From NCBI RefSeq assembly GCF_005844085.1, contig NZ_VCDI01000001.1, positions 868,001 through 932,000 on the forward strand: 64,000 bases of DNA, read 5' to 3'. Position numbers and translations under genes: made by a program. The notes beneath the pieces are model-generated. The model searched no databases. It was not told the DNA's origin and saw nothing but the letters and a program-made list of their open reading frames with translations. Positions within the stretch are counted from its first letter, which is position 1. Each line of letters opens with the position of its first letter. Positions 1 to 7,384 of the stretch are shown here, one piece after another. This DNA is from Lichenicoccus roseus (GTDB lineage: Bacteria; Pseudomonadota; Alphaproteobacteria; Acetobacterales; Acetobacteraceae).

Positions 1-115
1 CCGCAAACAGGGCGGCCTCATGCTGCAGGACGTGTCCATGTAGCAGCCAGGCACCGTCACCGAGCTGCTCGCGCGCCGGCAGCGGTGGCCCCAGGCCGGC
101 GAACAGGTCGGTCAG
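1..115 (-). CDS. AlkB-like 2OG-Fe(II) oxygenase, N-terminal fragment
   Basis: Partial gene leaving the window at the left edge. The frame beginning just inside the end of gor reads TDLFAGLGPPLPAREQLGDG and then AWLLHGHVLQHEAALFA, resembling the start of AlkB (DLF followed by a hydrophobic strand and an L-rich helix), which repairs alkylated DNA by oxidative demethylation. The catalytic HxD...H residues lie outside the window. No ATG, GTG or TTG is seen in this frame near the gor stop; a CTG at 115-113 is the closest candidate, so the start is unsettled. It would be co-directional with gor and overlap its stop by about 4 bases. Only about 37 residues are visible, so this is tentative. Confidence 0.5.
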   Translation of the reverse strand, partial: MTDLFAGLGPPLPAREQLGDGAWLLHGHVLQHEAALFA

Positions 116-1527
116 GGACCCTCGGGACCGGAAGCCCCAGTCGCGCCGGCCACCCTTGTGCGCGTGCGCAGGGTCACGAACTCCTCGGCGGAGCTTGGAT
201 GGATGCCGATGGTGCGATCGAAATCGGACTTCTTCAGCCCCGCCGTCACCGCGATCGCCAGCCCCTGCATGATCTCCGGGGCTTCCTCGCCGAGCATGTG
301 CGCGCCGAGCACCACCTGGCTGGCCTGGTCCACCACCAGCTTGATGGTGGTCTGCCGGTTGCGGCCGGTCAGCACGTGCCGCATCGAACGGTAGCGGGCG
401 GTATAGATGTCCGCCGGCGCGCGCTCCGCCGCCTCGTCCTCGGTCAGGCCGACGCTGGCGAGCGGCGGGCTGAAGAACACCGCCTTAGGCACCGTGTCGA
501 AGCGCCACTCCCGGGTGCTGCCGGAGAACAGCCGGTCGGCCAGGATGTGGCCCTCGGCGATCGCCACCGGGGTCAGGTTCTGCCGGTTGGTGACGTCGCC
601 GATCGCAAAGATCGACGGATCGTCGGTGGTCCCGCCATCGTGGGCGATCACCCGTCCGCCCTCGTCGGTCTTCACCGCGGTCCGCTCCAGACCGAGGCCC
701 GACACGTTCGGCTGCCGCCCGACCGCGAAGAACACCATGTCGCTGGCGATCTGGTGCCCGTTGGCGAGGGTCAGCTTCAGGCCCGACCCATCACGCTCGA
801 TCCGGTGCACCGTCGTGCCGCAATGGCGCACGATGCCGCGCTCGGTCATCGCCTCGTCGAGCGCCCGGCGCATGTCCATGTCGAAGCCGCGCAACGGCAG
901 GTGCTGGCGGTAGACCATGGTCGCCTGGGAGCCGAGCCCGTCGAAGATGCCGGCGAATTCGACGCCGATGTAGCCGCTGCCGACGATGGTGATGCGGTCG
1001 GGCCTGGCCTTGAGGTGGAACGCGTCGTCCGAGACGATGCCGAGCTCGTGGCCCTCGATGCCCGGCTGCGCCACCGGCTTGCCTCCGGTCGCGATCACGA
1101 TCCGCTCGGCAGTGACCCGGCGTGGCTCCGCATCGGGTGCCAGCGGGCCGGGGCCGATCAGCAGGGTGTGGGCGTCCTCGAACCGCGCATGGCCGGTGAA
1201 CAGGGTGACGCCGGCGGACTCCAGCAGGCGCACGTAGATCCTGTTCAGGCGTCCGATCTCGCTGTCCTTGTGCGCGATGAAGGCGGCCCAGTCATGGCGG
1301 CCCGGCGTGATATCCCATCCGAAGCCCCGGCTGTCCTCGGCCCAGTGGCCGTACTCGGTCGCCTGCACCATCAGCTTCTTGGGTACGCAGCCGAGATTGA
1401 CGCAGGTGCCACCCCAGTGCCGCGATTCCGCCACCGCTACGCGGGCGCCGTGGCCGGCGGCGATGCGGGCGCAACGCACGCCCCCCGAGCCGCCGCCGAT
1501 CACGAAAAGGTCGAAATCATAGGCCAT
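112..1527 (-). CDS. gor: Glutathione-disulfide reductase
   Basis: Cytosolic FAD-dependent enzyme reducing GSSG to GSH with NADPH; 471 aa, usual for the family. The N-terminal FAD motif GGGSGG is at residues 11-16, followed by the redox-active disulfide GGTCVNLGCVPKK (Cys42, Cys47). The central NADPH Rossmann motif is VGSGYIG, and the C-terminal dimerisation domain ends with HPSSAEEF carrying the active-site His and Glu. The arginines in VYRQHLPLRGFD fit NADPH rather than NADH, separating it from lipoamide dehydrogenase. The ATG at 1527 gives the standard N-terminus. It lies 32 bases downstream of fpr on the same strand, so the two probably form a redox operon. Confidence 0.95.
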   Translation of the reverse strand: MAYDFDLFVIGGGSGGVRCARIAAGHGARVAVAESRHWGGTCVNLGCVPKKLMVQATEYGHWAEDSRGFGWDITPGRHDWAAFIAHKDSEIGRLNRIYVRLLESAGVTLFTGHARFEDAHTLLIGPGPLAPDAEPRRVTAERIVIATGGKPVAQPGIEGHELGIVSDDAFHLKARPDRITIVGSGYIGVEFAGIFDGLGSQATMVYRQHLPLRGFDMDMRRALDEAMTERGIVRHCGTTVHRIERDGSGLKLTLANGHQIASDMVFFAVGRQPNVSGLGLERTAVKTDEGGRVIAHDGGTTDDPSIFAIGDVTNRQNLTPVAIAEGHILADRLFSGSTREWRFDTVPKAVFFSPPLASVGLTEDEAAERAPADIYTARYRSMRHVLTGRNRQTTIKLVVDQASQVVLGAHMLGEEAPEIMQGLAIAVTAGLKKSDFDRTIGIHPSSAEEFVTLRTRTRVAGATGASGPEGP

Positions 1528-1559
1528 GCTGCTCTGTCCCGCCGTCGCCGTACCGAGTG

Positions 1560-2483
1560 TCAGCGCTCGGCGAACGCCTTCTCGACCACGTAGGCGCCGG
1601 GAGCGGCATTGTTGCCCTCGTCGAAGCCGCGCGCGACCAGCAGGCGCTCGGTGTCGGCCAGCATCTCGGTGCTGCCGCAGATCATCACCCGGTCATGTTC
1701 CGGATCGAGCGGCGTCAGGTCGAGGTCGGTGAAGATCTTGCCGCTCTCGATCAGGCTGGTGATGCGGCCGGTGGTCTGGAACTCCTCGCGCGTCACCGTC
1801 GGGTAGTAGGTGAGCTTGGCGGCGACCTCCTCGCCGAGGAACTCGTGCTGCGGCAGTTCGTGGCGGATGTGGTTGCAATAGGCGAGTTCGCCGGAGTGCC
1901 GCACCGTATGCGTCAGGATCACCCGCTCGAAGCGGTCGTACACCGCGGGGTCCTTGATCAGCGCCATGAACGGCGCGAGGCCGGTGCCGGTGGCCAGCAG
2001 ATACAGGTTGCGGCCGGGGCGGAGGTTGTCCACCAGCAGGGTGCCGGTCGGCTTGCGGCCGACCAGGATGGTGTCGCCCTCGCGCAGATGCGCCAGCCGC
2101 GAGGTCAGCGGCCCGTTCGGCACCTTGATGCTGAGGAATTCAAGGTGGTCCTCGTAGTTGGCGCTCGCCACGCTGTAGGCCCGAAGCAGCGGCTTGCCGT
2201 CGACCTCGATGCCGATCATCGCGAACTGGCCGTTCTCGAAGCGCAGGCTGGCGTCTCGGGTGCAGGTGAAGGAGAACAGCCGGTCGGTCCAGTGATGCAC
2301 CGACAGCACTGTCTCGGCGCTCAGATGACCGTAGGTCTTGCTCGGCGGGGCGATCACCTGGGTATCGTCGAGCGCCGCATCCTGATGGCCGTCATTGCCC
2401 TCAGCCTTGCCCGCGGCCATGCCGTCCGGTGCAAGGGCCACACGGGAATGCAGGCTATGGGCAGGCGACATCGGATCGGACAT
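1560..2483 (-). CDS. fpr: Ferredoxin/flavodoxin-NADP+ reductase
   Basis: FAD enzyme exchanging electrons between NADPH and ferredoxin or flavodoxin. The FAD-binding beta-barrel carries RAYSVAS (the RxYS motif), the NADP domain has GTGLAPF, and the protein ends with VEKAFAER, the aromatic-containing tail of bacterial subclass-II FPRs. At 307 aa it has about 45 extra polar N-terminal residues compared with typical FPRs near 255 aa. The ATG at 2483 was chosen; the frame stays open upstream but without family likeness, and an internal start nearer the barrel is possible. A long dyad lies about 100 bases upstream (2583-2611) and could be its operator. Stress or redox control is plausible by family but not shown. 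Confidence 0.92.
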   Translation of the reverse strand: MSDPMSPAHSLHSRVALAPDGMAAGKAEGNDGHQDAALDDTQVIAPPSKTYGHLSAETVLSVHHWTDRLFSFTCTRDASLRFENGQFAMIGIEVDGKPLLRAYSVASANYEDHLEFLSIKVPNGPLTSRLAHLREGDTILVGRKPTGTLLVDNLRPGRNLYLLATGTGLAPFMALIKDPAVYDRFERVILTHTVRHSGELAYCNHIRHELPQHEFLGEEVAAKLTYYPTVTREEFQTTGRITSLIESGKIFTDLDLTPLDPEHDRVMICGSTEMLADTERLLVARGFDEGNNAAPGAYVVEKAFAER

Positions 2484-2582
2484 ACGCAGGAGTACTCCCG
2501 GGCGGGCGTGGTTTAGCGTGGCGGCTGATTTATGCGCGGCGCAGGCGTACTTCCATAGCCGAGTGCACATGGCAGACCCGGA

Positions 2583-2611
2583 CACCCTGGCAAGTGGCAC
2601 TTGTCAGGGTG
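2583..2611. promoter_or_regulatory. 29-bp near-perfect dyad in the fpr / cobA divergent promoter region
   Basis: Arms CACCCTGGCAAGTG and CACTTGTCAGGGTG are complementary except for one G-T pair and are centred on a single G at 2597. The dyad sits between two divergent transcription units (fpr-gor leftwards, phosphatase-cobA rightwards), which favours an operator over a terminator. Size and symmetry resemble sites of MerR-type or other dimeric regulators, but the regulator is not identifiable. Confidence 0.5.
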
Positions 2612-2688
2612 CGCTGCAGCATTTGTGCAACCCTTGCCGGCCGGTCGGAGATTGAAGCCGGGCGATGCGAGCCATATGGTCCCCGACC

Positions 2689-3279
2689 ATGACACCCAGA
2701 ACCATCCTCTGCATACGGCACGGCCAGTCGACGGCGAACGTGGCGTGGGAAAACGACGCCGAGGACCCGCTGCAGATCGATGCGCGGCTCACCGCCAAGG
2801 GCGAGGCGCAGGTGCGTGCCGCCCGGGAGCGGCTGCGGCACGAGCCGGTCGAGCTGGTCATCACATCGCCGCTGACGCGGGCGCTGCAGACCAGCACCGG
2901 CATCTTCGCCGACCACCCGAACCGGCCGCCGATCCTGGTCGAGCCGCTGCATCGCGAGTTCCAGGAGAACAGCGGCGATGTCGGCCGCCCTGCCTCGCTG
3001 CTCGCCAGGGAGTTCCCGCACCTGTCGCTATCGCACCTGCCGGAAGTCTGGTGGCACGCCGAGGGCGAGCCCGACCATCGCGGCATCCATGTCGAGCCGC
3101 CGCATCGGCTGCAGGATCGGCTGGCGCGGTTCCGGGCGCTTCTCGCAAGCCGCCCCGAGCGCACCATCGCGGTCGTCGGCCATGCGACCTTCTTCTGGCA
3201 CCTCACCGGCGAGATGCTGGAGAACTGCGGCGTGGCGCGGCTGCAACTGGATGCAGGATCAGCCGCCCGGGCGGGATGA
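2689..3279 (+). CDS. Histidine phosphatase family protein
   Basis: Phosphoglycerate-mutase-like histidine phosphatase. CIRHGQSTAN near the N-terminus contains the catalytic RHG whose His becomes phosphorylated; SPLTRALQT and the late VVGHATFFW supply the second arginine and second His. About 196 aa, normal for a single domain. The ATG at 2689 puts the first strand at residue 3; an ATG at 2665 would add eight residues. Its TGA overlaps the start of cobA by 4 bases (ATGA), so the genes are translationally coupled. In corrinoid pathways a member of this superfamily (CobC) removes the alpha-ribazole phosphate, so a cobamide link is possible, but the substrate cannot be read from the sequence. Confidence 0.85.
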   Translation: MTPRTILCIRHGQSTANVAWENDAEDPLQIDARLTAKGEAQVRAARERLRHEPVELVITSPLTRALQTSTGIFADHPNRPPILVEPLHREFQENSGDVGRPASLLAREFPHLSLSHLPEVWWHAEGEPDHRGIHVEPPHRLQDRLARFRALLASRPERTIAVVGHATFFWHLTGEMLENCGVARLQLDAGSAARAG

Positions 3280-4115
3280 CCAGCCCTGATCCAGACAGGG
3301 TGGCTCATGCGGAAGCGGTGCGGCTGCTGCTGGGGTCCGACTGCCCGGTCTTCGCACCCGGCCATGTCTGGCTCGCCGGCGCCGGCCCAGGCGATCGCGG
3401 GCACCTCACCCTGCATGCCCTGTGCGGCCTGATCCAGGCCGACGTCATCGTCTATGACGCGCTGGTCGATGCCGGCGTGCTGGACCTCGCGCCCGTCCAT
3501 GCGGTGCGCGAGTTCGCCGGCAAGCGCGGCGGCCGGCCGTCGATCCACCAGACCGACATCACCGGCCGACTGATCGCCCTCGCCCGGCAAGGGCGGCGTG
3601 TGCTGCGGCTGAAGGGCGGCGATCCCTATGTATTCGGACGCGGCGCCGAGGAGGCGGTGGCGCTGGCGGAGGCCGGCGTGCCGTATCGGGTGATCCCCGG
3701 CCTGACCTCGGGCCTCGCTGGCCTGGCCGCGGCAGGCATCCCGGCGACGGTGCGCGGCATCAACCAGGCCATCGTGCTGGCCACTGGTCACAGCGCCGAG
3801 GGCGAGGCCGACGCGATCGCCTCGCTCGACTGGGCGGCGCTGGCACGGCTGGACCAGCCGATCGTGCTCTACATGGCGACCCGGACGCTGGACGAGATCG
3901 CCGGCCGGCTGATGAGGGCCGGCATGCCACACGACATGCCGGCGGCGGCGATCGCGCAGGCGGCAAGCCAGCACCAGCAACTCCGGGTGGCGACGCTCTC
4001 GACCCTGGCAGCGTCGCTGCGCGAGGTGCCGATCCCGACCCCGGCACTGATCGTGATCGGCCGCATCGTCACCATGCGGGACGTGCTGGCCGAACTCGCC
4101 GGCACCCTGGGCTAG
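3276..4115 (+). CDS. cobA: Uroporphyrinogen-III C-methyltransferase (SUMT)
   Basis: Transfers two methyl groups from SAM to uroporphyrinogen III to give precorrin-2, the branch point to siroheme and cobalamin. Motifs seen: VWLAGAGPGD near residue 30 (SAM-binding loop), RLKGGDPYVFGRGAEE around residue 110 (tetrapyrrole methylase signature), and PGLTSGLAGLAAAGIPATVR. At 279 aa it is a stand-alone SUMT, without the CysG-type precorrin-2 dehydrogenase/ferrochelatase domain. The start at 3276 overlaps the upstream phosphatase stop by 4 bases. A cobalamin adenosyltransferase follows convergently, consistent with corrinoid metabolism. The frame remains open upstream of 3276, but that stretch lies under the phosphatase gene and is not coding. 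Confidence 0.93.
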   Translation: MTSPDPDRVAHAEAVRLLLGSDCPVFAPGHVWLAGAGPGDRGHLTLHALCGLIQADVIVYDALVDAGVLDLAPVHAVREFAGKRGGRPSIHQTDITGRLIALARQGRRVLRLKGGDPYVFGRGAEEAVALAEAGVPYRVIPGLTSGLAGLAAAGIPATVRGINQAIVLATGHSAEGEADAIASLDWAALARLDQPIVLYMATRTLDEIAGRLMRAGMPHDMPAAAIAQAASQHQQLRVATLSTLAASLREVPIPTPALIVIGRIVTMRDVLAELAGTLG

Positions 4116-4219
4116 GGCCTGATCCGATCGATCATGCCCTGCTTGTCGTTCGAGAGAGCACCCTCAGCCGCTAGAGCCTGATCCTATCGATCAGGCTGAG
4201 CTTGCCGTTTGCTAGAGCA
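4112..4219. repeat. Two diverged tandem copies of a 49-bp unit
   Basis: 4112-4160 and 4171-4219 align without gaps at about 39 of 49 positions. Both begin CTAG-GCCTGATCC, continue through ATCGATCA and GCTTG-CGTT, and end AGAGCA. The second copy contains a small hairpin (GCCTGAT...ATCAGGC). They fill the convergent gap between cobA and the adenosyltransferase gene and look like decayed copies of a dispersed intergenic repeat. Confidence 0.45.
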
Positions 4220-4276
4220 GCTTTATCCGCCCGATGGCATCGCAAGGCGATGCCACTCGGTCGGATGCTGCTCTAG
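4212..4276. repeat. 65-nt hairpin element, REP-like, overlapping the adenosyltransferase stop
   Basis: The outer arms CTAGAGCAGC and GCTGCTCTAG are perfectly complementary. Inside them ATCCGCCCG pairs with CGGTCGGAT (8 of 9), and GGCATCGC pairs with GCGATGCC around an AAG loop. The whole element folds as one long interrupted hairpin between two convergent genes. It may act as a transcription terminator for both or be a palindromic repeat inserted there; a T-run is absent. Its right end supplies the TAG stop of the minus-strand gene. Confidence 0.55.
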
Positions 4277-4851
4277 GCTTCCGAAGCCGCCCCACGCTGC
4301 CACAGCACATCGGCACGGCCATTGTCGTTCAGGTGCCGGGCCAGCACGAACAGGTAGTCAGACAGCCGGTTGAGCAGCCGGATCACCGCCTGGTTGACCT
4401 CCTCGGCAGCCGCCAGCGTCACCACGCGACGCTCCGCCCGGCGGATCACCGTGCGCGCCACGTGCGCCTGCGCCGCCGCCATGCTGCCCGCCGGCAGCAC
4501 GAAGCTATCCAGTGGCGACTGGTGCTCCAGCAGCGAGGTGATCTGCGCCTCGATCAGCGCCACCGGCCGGTCGTCGATGCGCAGCGTGGCGCCCATCGGC
4601 CCGGGGACGCACAGGTCGGCGCCGACATCGAACAGCAGGCTCTGGATACGCACCAGGACGGCATCCTGCGGGTGCTGTGATCCGAGTGCCGCGCGCAGCA
4701 CGCCGAGGATCGCATTGGCCTCGTCCACCGTGCCGTAGGCCTCGACACGCAGGCTGTCCTTGCGCTGCCGGCTGCCGTCGCCGAGCGAGGTCTGGCCGGC
4801 GTCGCCGCCGCGCGTCACGACGCTGTCGATGCGCAGGGTGCGGCCGGTCAT
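4273..4851 (-). CDS. Cob(I)alamin adenosyltransferase, PduO type
   Basis: Forms adenosylcobalamin by transferring the adenosyl group of ATP to cob(I)alamin. The N-terminal ATP-binding motif TRGGDAGQTSLGDG is near residues 9-22, followed by VEAYGTVDEANA; the helical bundle carries LFDVGADLC, RRAERRVV and NRLSDYLFVLAR, all PduO-family hallmarks. 192 aa, usual length. The ATG at 4851 overlaps the stop of the upstream monooxygenase gene by 4 bases, so the genes are coupled. The frame is open further upstream but that is antibiotic-monooxygenase sequence in another frame. The stop codon falls within the hairpin at 4212-4276. The organism probably uses adenosylcobalamin enzymes or salvages corrinoids. 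Confidence 0.92.
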   Translation of the reverse strand: MTGRTLRIDSVVTRGGDAGQTSLGDGSRQRKDSLRVEAYGTVDEANAILGVLRAALGSQHPQDAVLVRIQSLLFDVGADLCVPGPMGATLRIDDRPVALIEAQITSLLEHQSPLDSFVLPAGSMAAAQAHVARTVIRRAERRVVTLAAAEEVNQAVIRLLNRLSDYLFVLARHLNDNGRADVLWQRGAASEA

Positions 4852-5171
4852 GGCTTGTCGACGGTCTGCAGGACCTCGAAACCCTCGAACTGCGGCGGCC
4901 CGAGATAGGATGGCCGGCGCGCGGTCTGGCCGGCATCGCGATGCGCCTGGCGGAAGGCGTCCGACTGCGTCCAGGCCTCGAACTGCTCCTTGGTGGCCCA
5001 CACCGTATGCGATGCGTAGAGCACGTGGTCCTCGGCGGCAGGACCGCGCAGCAGGTGGAAGACCTCGAAGCCGGGCACTTCGCGCAGCCGGGATTCCCGG
5101 GTCAGCCACATCTGCTCGAAATCGTTCTCCGAGCCGAGCGCTACCCGGAAGCGGTTCATGGCGATGAACAT
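4848..5171 (-). CDS. Antibiotic biosynthesis monooxygenase / IsdG-like heme-degrading protein
   Basis: Small dimeric alpha-beta barrel protein of the ABM superfamily, 107 aa from the ATG at 5171. It opens MFIAMNRFRV with the Asn that is catalytic in IsdG enzymes; a Trp in SHTVWATKEQF and a His in FRQAHRD occupy the places of the remaining IsdG residues. This suggests oxidative heme breakdown, though many relatives act on quinones or unknown substrates. Its end overlaps the adenosyltransferase start by 4 bases. Co-transcription with a corrinoid gene and proximity to cobA give a loose tetrapyrrole theme. An upstream start at 5225 is open but adds an unlikely leader. Confidence 0.85.
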   Translation of the reverse strand: MFIAMNRFRVALGSENDFEQMWLTRESRLREVPGFEVFHLLRGPAAEDHVLYASHTVWATKEQFEAWTQSDAFRQAHRDAGQTARRPSYLGPPQFEGFEVLQTVDKP

Positions 5172-5201
5172 GGCGATGATCTCCTGGTGCCGAAACATGA
5201 A

Positions 5202-5231
5202 CGGCCGCTGCCCCGCGAGAGGCAACGGCCG
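5202..5231 (-). terminator. Hairpin downstream of the DUF4142 gene
   Basis: CGGCCGCTGCC and GGCAACGGCCG pair over 11 bases with one mismatch around an 8-nt loop, just beyond the stop of the minus-strand DUF4142 gene. There is no U-tract, so it could be a factor-dependent terminator or an mRNA-stabilising stem. Confidence 0.4.
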
Positions 5232-5255
5232 CAGATGTCGTAGCGGTTGCCGGGG

Positions 5256-5843
5256 TTAGGAAGCGTCGGCCTTGTGGTGGTGCATCATGTGGTGGTGATG
5301 CATCGTACCCGTGCCGGCGAGTGCCTTGGCGCGGTCCAGGTGCATCTGGATGGTCGGGATGGTCTGGGTCGCGAAGTTCTTCAGGTCCGGATCGGTGCCC
5401 GAGGACGCCTCGGTCTGGAACGCCGCCAGCACCGCCTCGTGACCCATGATCTGGCCCTGCAGGTAGTCATGGTCGAACTTGCGGCCGTGCTCGCCCTGCA
5501 ACTTGGTGAGCATCGCCTGCTGGTCGTCGTTCAGCGTGGTCGGCACGGTGCCGCCCTTGGCGGTGACGAGCTGCTTGAGTTGGTCGTCGTTGGCGGTGTG
5601 GTCGGAGATCATCTTCTCGCCGAACGCCTTGATCGCCGCGCTGTGCGAGGAGGTCTCGGCCAGCTGGCTGGTCTGGATCTCGTTCATGCCGCCCTGGGCC
5701 GCGGTCTGGATGAAGGCCGCGTCGTTGGCGGCGATCGGCGGTGGGGCAGGCGGCGGCGGCGGGGGAGCCGGCGGCTTGGTGTCGGCGCAGGCGGCGAGGG
5801 GCAGGAGCGCCAGGGCAAGGCCCCAGCGAGCGTAACGGTTCAT
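5256..5843 (-). CDS. DUF4142 lipoprotein with His-rich tail
   Basis: 195 aa. The N-terminal signal ends in a lipobox (LPLAAC, Cys19), so the mature protein should be a lipoprotein in the cell envelope. A proline-rich linker (about residues 24-37) leads to a helical DUF4142 domain, a ferritin-like four-helix fold in solved relatives, recognisable from DAAFIQTAAQGG, AFGEKMISDHTAND and the HEAVLAAF helix. The C-terminus is unusual: MHHHHMMHHHKADAS, nine residues of His and Met likely to bind metals such as Ni, Cu or Zn. Function in the family is unknown; stress-related envelope roles are proposed. It stands alone with its own presumed promoter in 5844-5983. Confidence 0.85.
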   Translation of the reverse strand: MNRYARWGLALALLPLAACADTKPPAPPPPPPAPPPIAANDAAFIQTAAQGGMNEIQTSQLAETSSHSAAIKAFGEKMISDHTANDDQLKQLVTAKGGTVPTTLNDDQQAMLTKLQGEHGRKFDHDYLQGQIMGHEAVLAAFQTEASSGTDPDLKNFATQTIPTIQMHLDRAKALAGTGTMHHHHMMHHHKADAS

Positions 5844-5983
5844 CGATTGGAGTTCCTCTGGAAGGGAGCGATCCGTGGCAAGTGCTGCAACGTCATAACG
5901 CGCACGGCGTTTGCACGCCCGCGGACAAAACCGGCTTTGTCTCGAAACTGCACCAAAATCAACCGTTTTCAGTTACATCGGCG

Positions 5984-6934
5984 TCAATGCGTCTCGCGCA
6001 TGCGCTCCACCGCCTGCACCAGCGCCCTGCGAATGCCGGGCTCCAGGGCCGAGTGCCCGGCATCCGGCACCACGTTCAGCTTTGCCGCCCTCCAGCATGC
6101 GGCAAGGTCGAAGGCGCTGCGGGCCGGGCAGATCATGTCGTAGCGGCCCTGCACGATCTCGCCTGGAATCCGGGCCATCCGGTCCATGCCGGCGAGCAGC
6201 CCGGCCGGCGGCAGGAACAGCCGGTTGGCGAAATAGTGCGCCTCGATGCGGGCCAGGCCGAGCGCCGCCCGGTCGCGGGCGAAGCCGAGTACGGTGGCGG
6301 GCGTCGGCAGCAGGGTCGAGCAGGTGCCTTCGTACATCGACCAGGCTCGCGACGCCGGCAGATGTATCGCCGGATCGGGATCGGTCAGGCGCGAGAGGTA
6401 GCCGCCGAGCAGGTCGCCGCGCTCCTCCTCCGGCAGATGACCGGCAAAGGCGGCGTGGGCGTCCGGGAAGATCTGCGCCAGGCCATACAGGAACCAGTCC
6501 AGCTCCTGCGGGCGGCCGAGGAAGATGCCGCGCAGCACCAGGCCGGTGACACGATCCGGATGCGCCTGGGCGTACGAGAGGCCGAGCGTCGAACCCCAGG
6601 AGCCGCCGAACAGCAGCCAACGCTCGATGCCGAGCAGATCGCGCAGCTGCTCGATGTCGCGCAGCAGGGCGGGCGTGGTGTTCGTGCCGATGCTGCCCTG
6701 CGGCCGCGACCGCCCGGCACCGCGCTGGTCGAACAGCACCACGCGCCAGTGCGACGGATCGAAGAACCGGCGATGCACCGCGCCGGCGCCGGCACCCGGG
6801 CCGCCATGCAGGAACAGGGCGGGACGGCCATGCGGGGCACCGATCTGCTCCCAGTAGATCGAGTGGCCACCCTCCACGGCGAGGTAGCCGGTCTCGTACG
6901 GTTCGATTTCGGGAAACAGCTCGGCACGCGCCAT
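5984..6934 (-). CDS. pip: Proline iminopeptidase
   Basis: Alpha/beta-hydrolase releasing N-terminal proline from peptides, cytosolic. 316 aa from the ATG at 6934, typical length. HGGPG (about residues 43-47) forms the oxyanion hole, DQRGAGRS is the family signature, GGSWGS holds the nucleophilic Ser (about residue 112), GRYDMICP carries the Asp and DAGHSA the His. The start gives the usual PEIEPYETGYL opening; the frame stays open upstream but overlaps the divergent DUF423 gene. It is transcribed away from that gene with about 45 bases between the starts. Confidence 0.92.
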   Translation of the reverse strand: MARAELFPEIEPYETGYLAVEGGHSIYWEQIGAPHGRPALFLHGGPGAGAGAVHRRFFDPSHWRVVLFDQRGAGRSRPQGSIGTNTTPALLRDIEQLRDLLGIERWLLFGGSWGSTLGLSYAQAHPDRVTGLVLRGIFLGRPQELDWFLYGLAQIFPDAHAAFAGHLPEEERGDLLGGYLSRLTDPDPAIHLPASRAWSMYEGTCSTLLPTPATVLGFARDRAALGLARIEAHYFANRLFLPPAGLLAGMDRMARIPGEIVQGRYDMICPARSAFDLAACWRAAKLNVVPDAGHSALEPGIRRALVQAVERMRETH

Positions 6935-6979
6935 GCCACGACTATACGCATCCCCGCAGACGCAGCTAGAAGCGCCGCC

Positions 6980-7384
6980 ATGCCGGAGAGTGCAGCACCG
7001 TCCCGCGCCTGGCTCGCCACCGGCGCCCTTCTCGGCCTGCTGACGGTGGCAGGCGCGGCGCTGGCGGCGCATTTGCCCGACCGCCTGCTGGCGCCGGATG
7101 GCCGTGCGTCGCTCCGCGCCGCGGTGCAGGTCATCGGCTGGCACGCCGCCGCCCTGCTGGTCGCCGCACTATGGATGCGAGACGCCGGGCGGCGCTGGAT
7201 CGTGCATGGGGCGTGCCTCTGCCTGCTGCTCGGCACCGTCTGCTTCTGCGTCGGCGTCGCGGTGCCGGCACTGCGCGGGCCGCATCTGGGCAGGCTCGCC
7301 CCGACCGGCGGCACCCTGCAGATGGCCGGCTGGCTGCTGCTGGCCCTCTCGACGCTCGGGCGGCCTGGCGGCAGGAGGGTGTGA
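6980..7384 (+). CDS. DUF423 family small membrane protein
   Basis: 134 aa with about four hydrophobic segments: LATGALLGLLTVAGAALAAH, the helix around VIGWHAAALLVAALW, ACLCLLLGTVCFCVGVAV and MAGWLLLALSTL. The early G-A-A-H in the first helix, an H in the second and the G-PTGG loop before the last helix are characteristic of DUF423 (YgdD-like) inner-membrane proteins of unknown function. In many proteobacteria ygdD and rlmM are adjacent; here the TGA overlaps the GTG start of the RlmM-like gene (GTGA), repeating that linkage and supporting both calls. Confidence 0.78.
   Translation: MPESAAPSRAWLATGALLGLLTVAGAALAAHLPDRLLAPDGRASLRAAVQVIGWHAAALLVAALWMRDAGRRWIVHGACLCLLLGTVCFCVGVAVPALRGPHLGRLAPTGGTLQMAGWLLLALSTLGRPGGRRV

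Noticed and set aside
2601-3275. Upstream part of the frame that contains cobA
   Set aside because: It lies under the histidine phosphatase gene in another frame; SUMT similarity begins only near 3340 and the ATGA overlap fixes the start at 3276.
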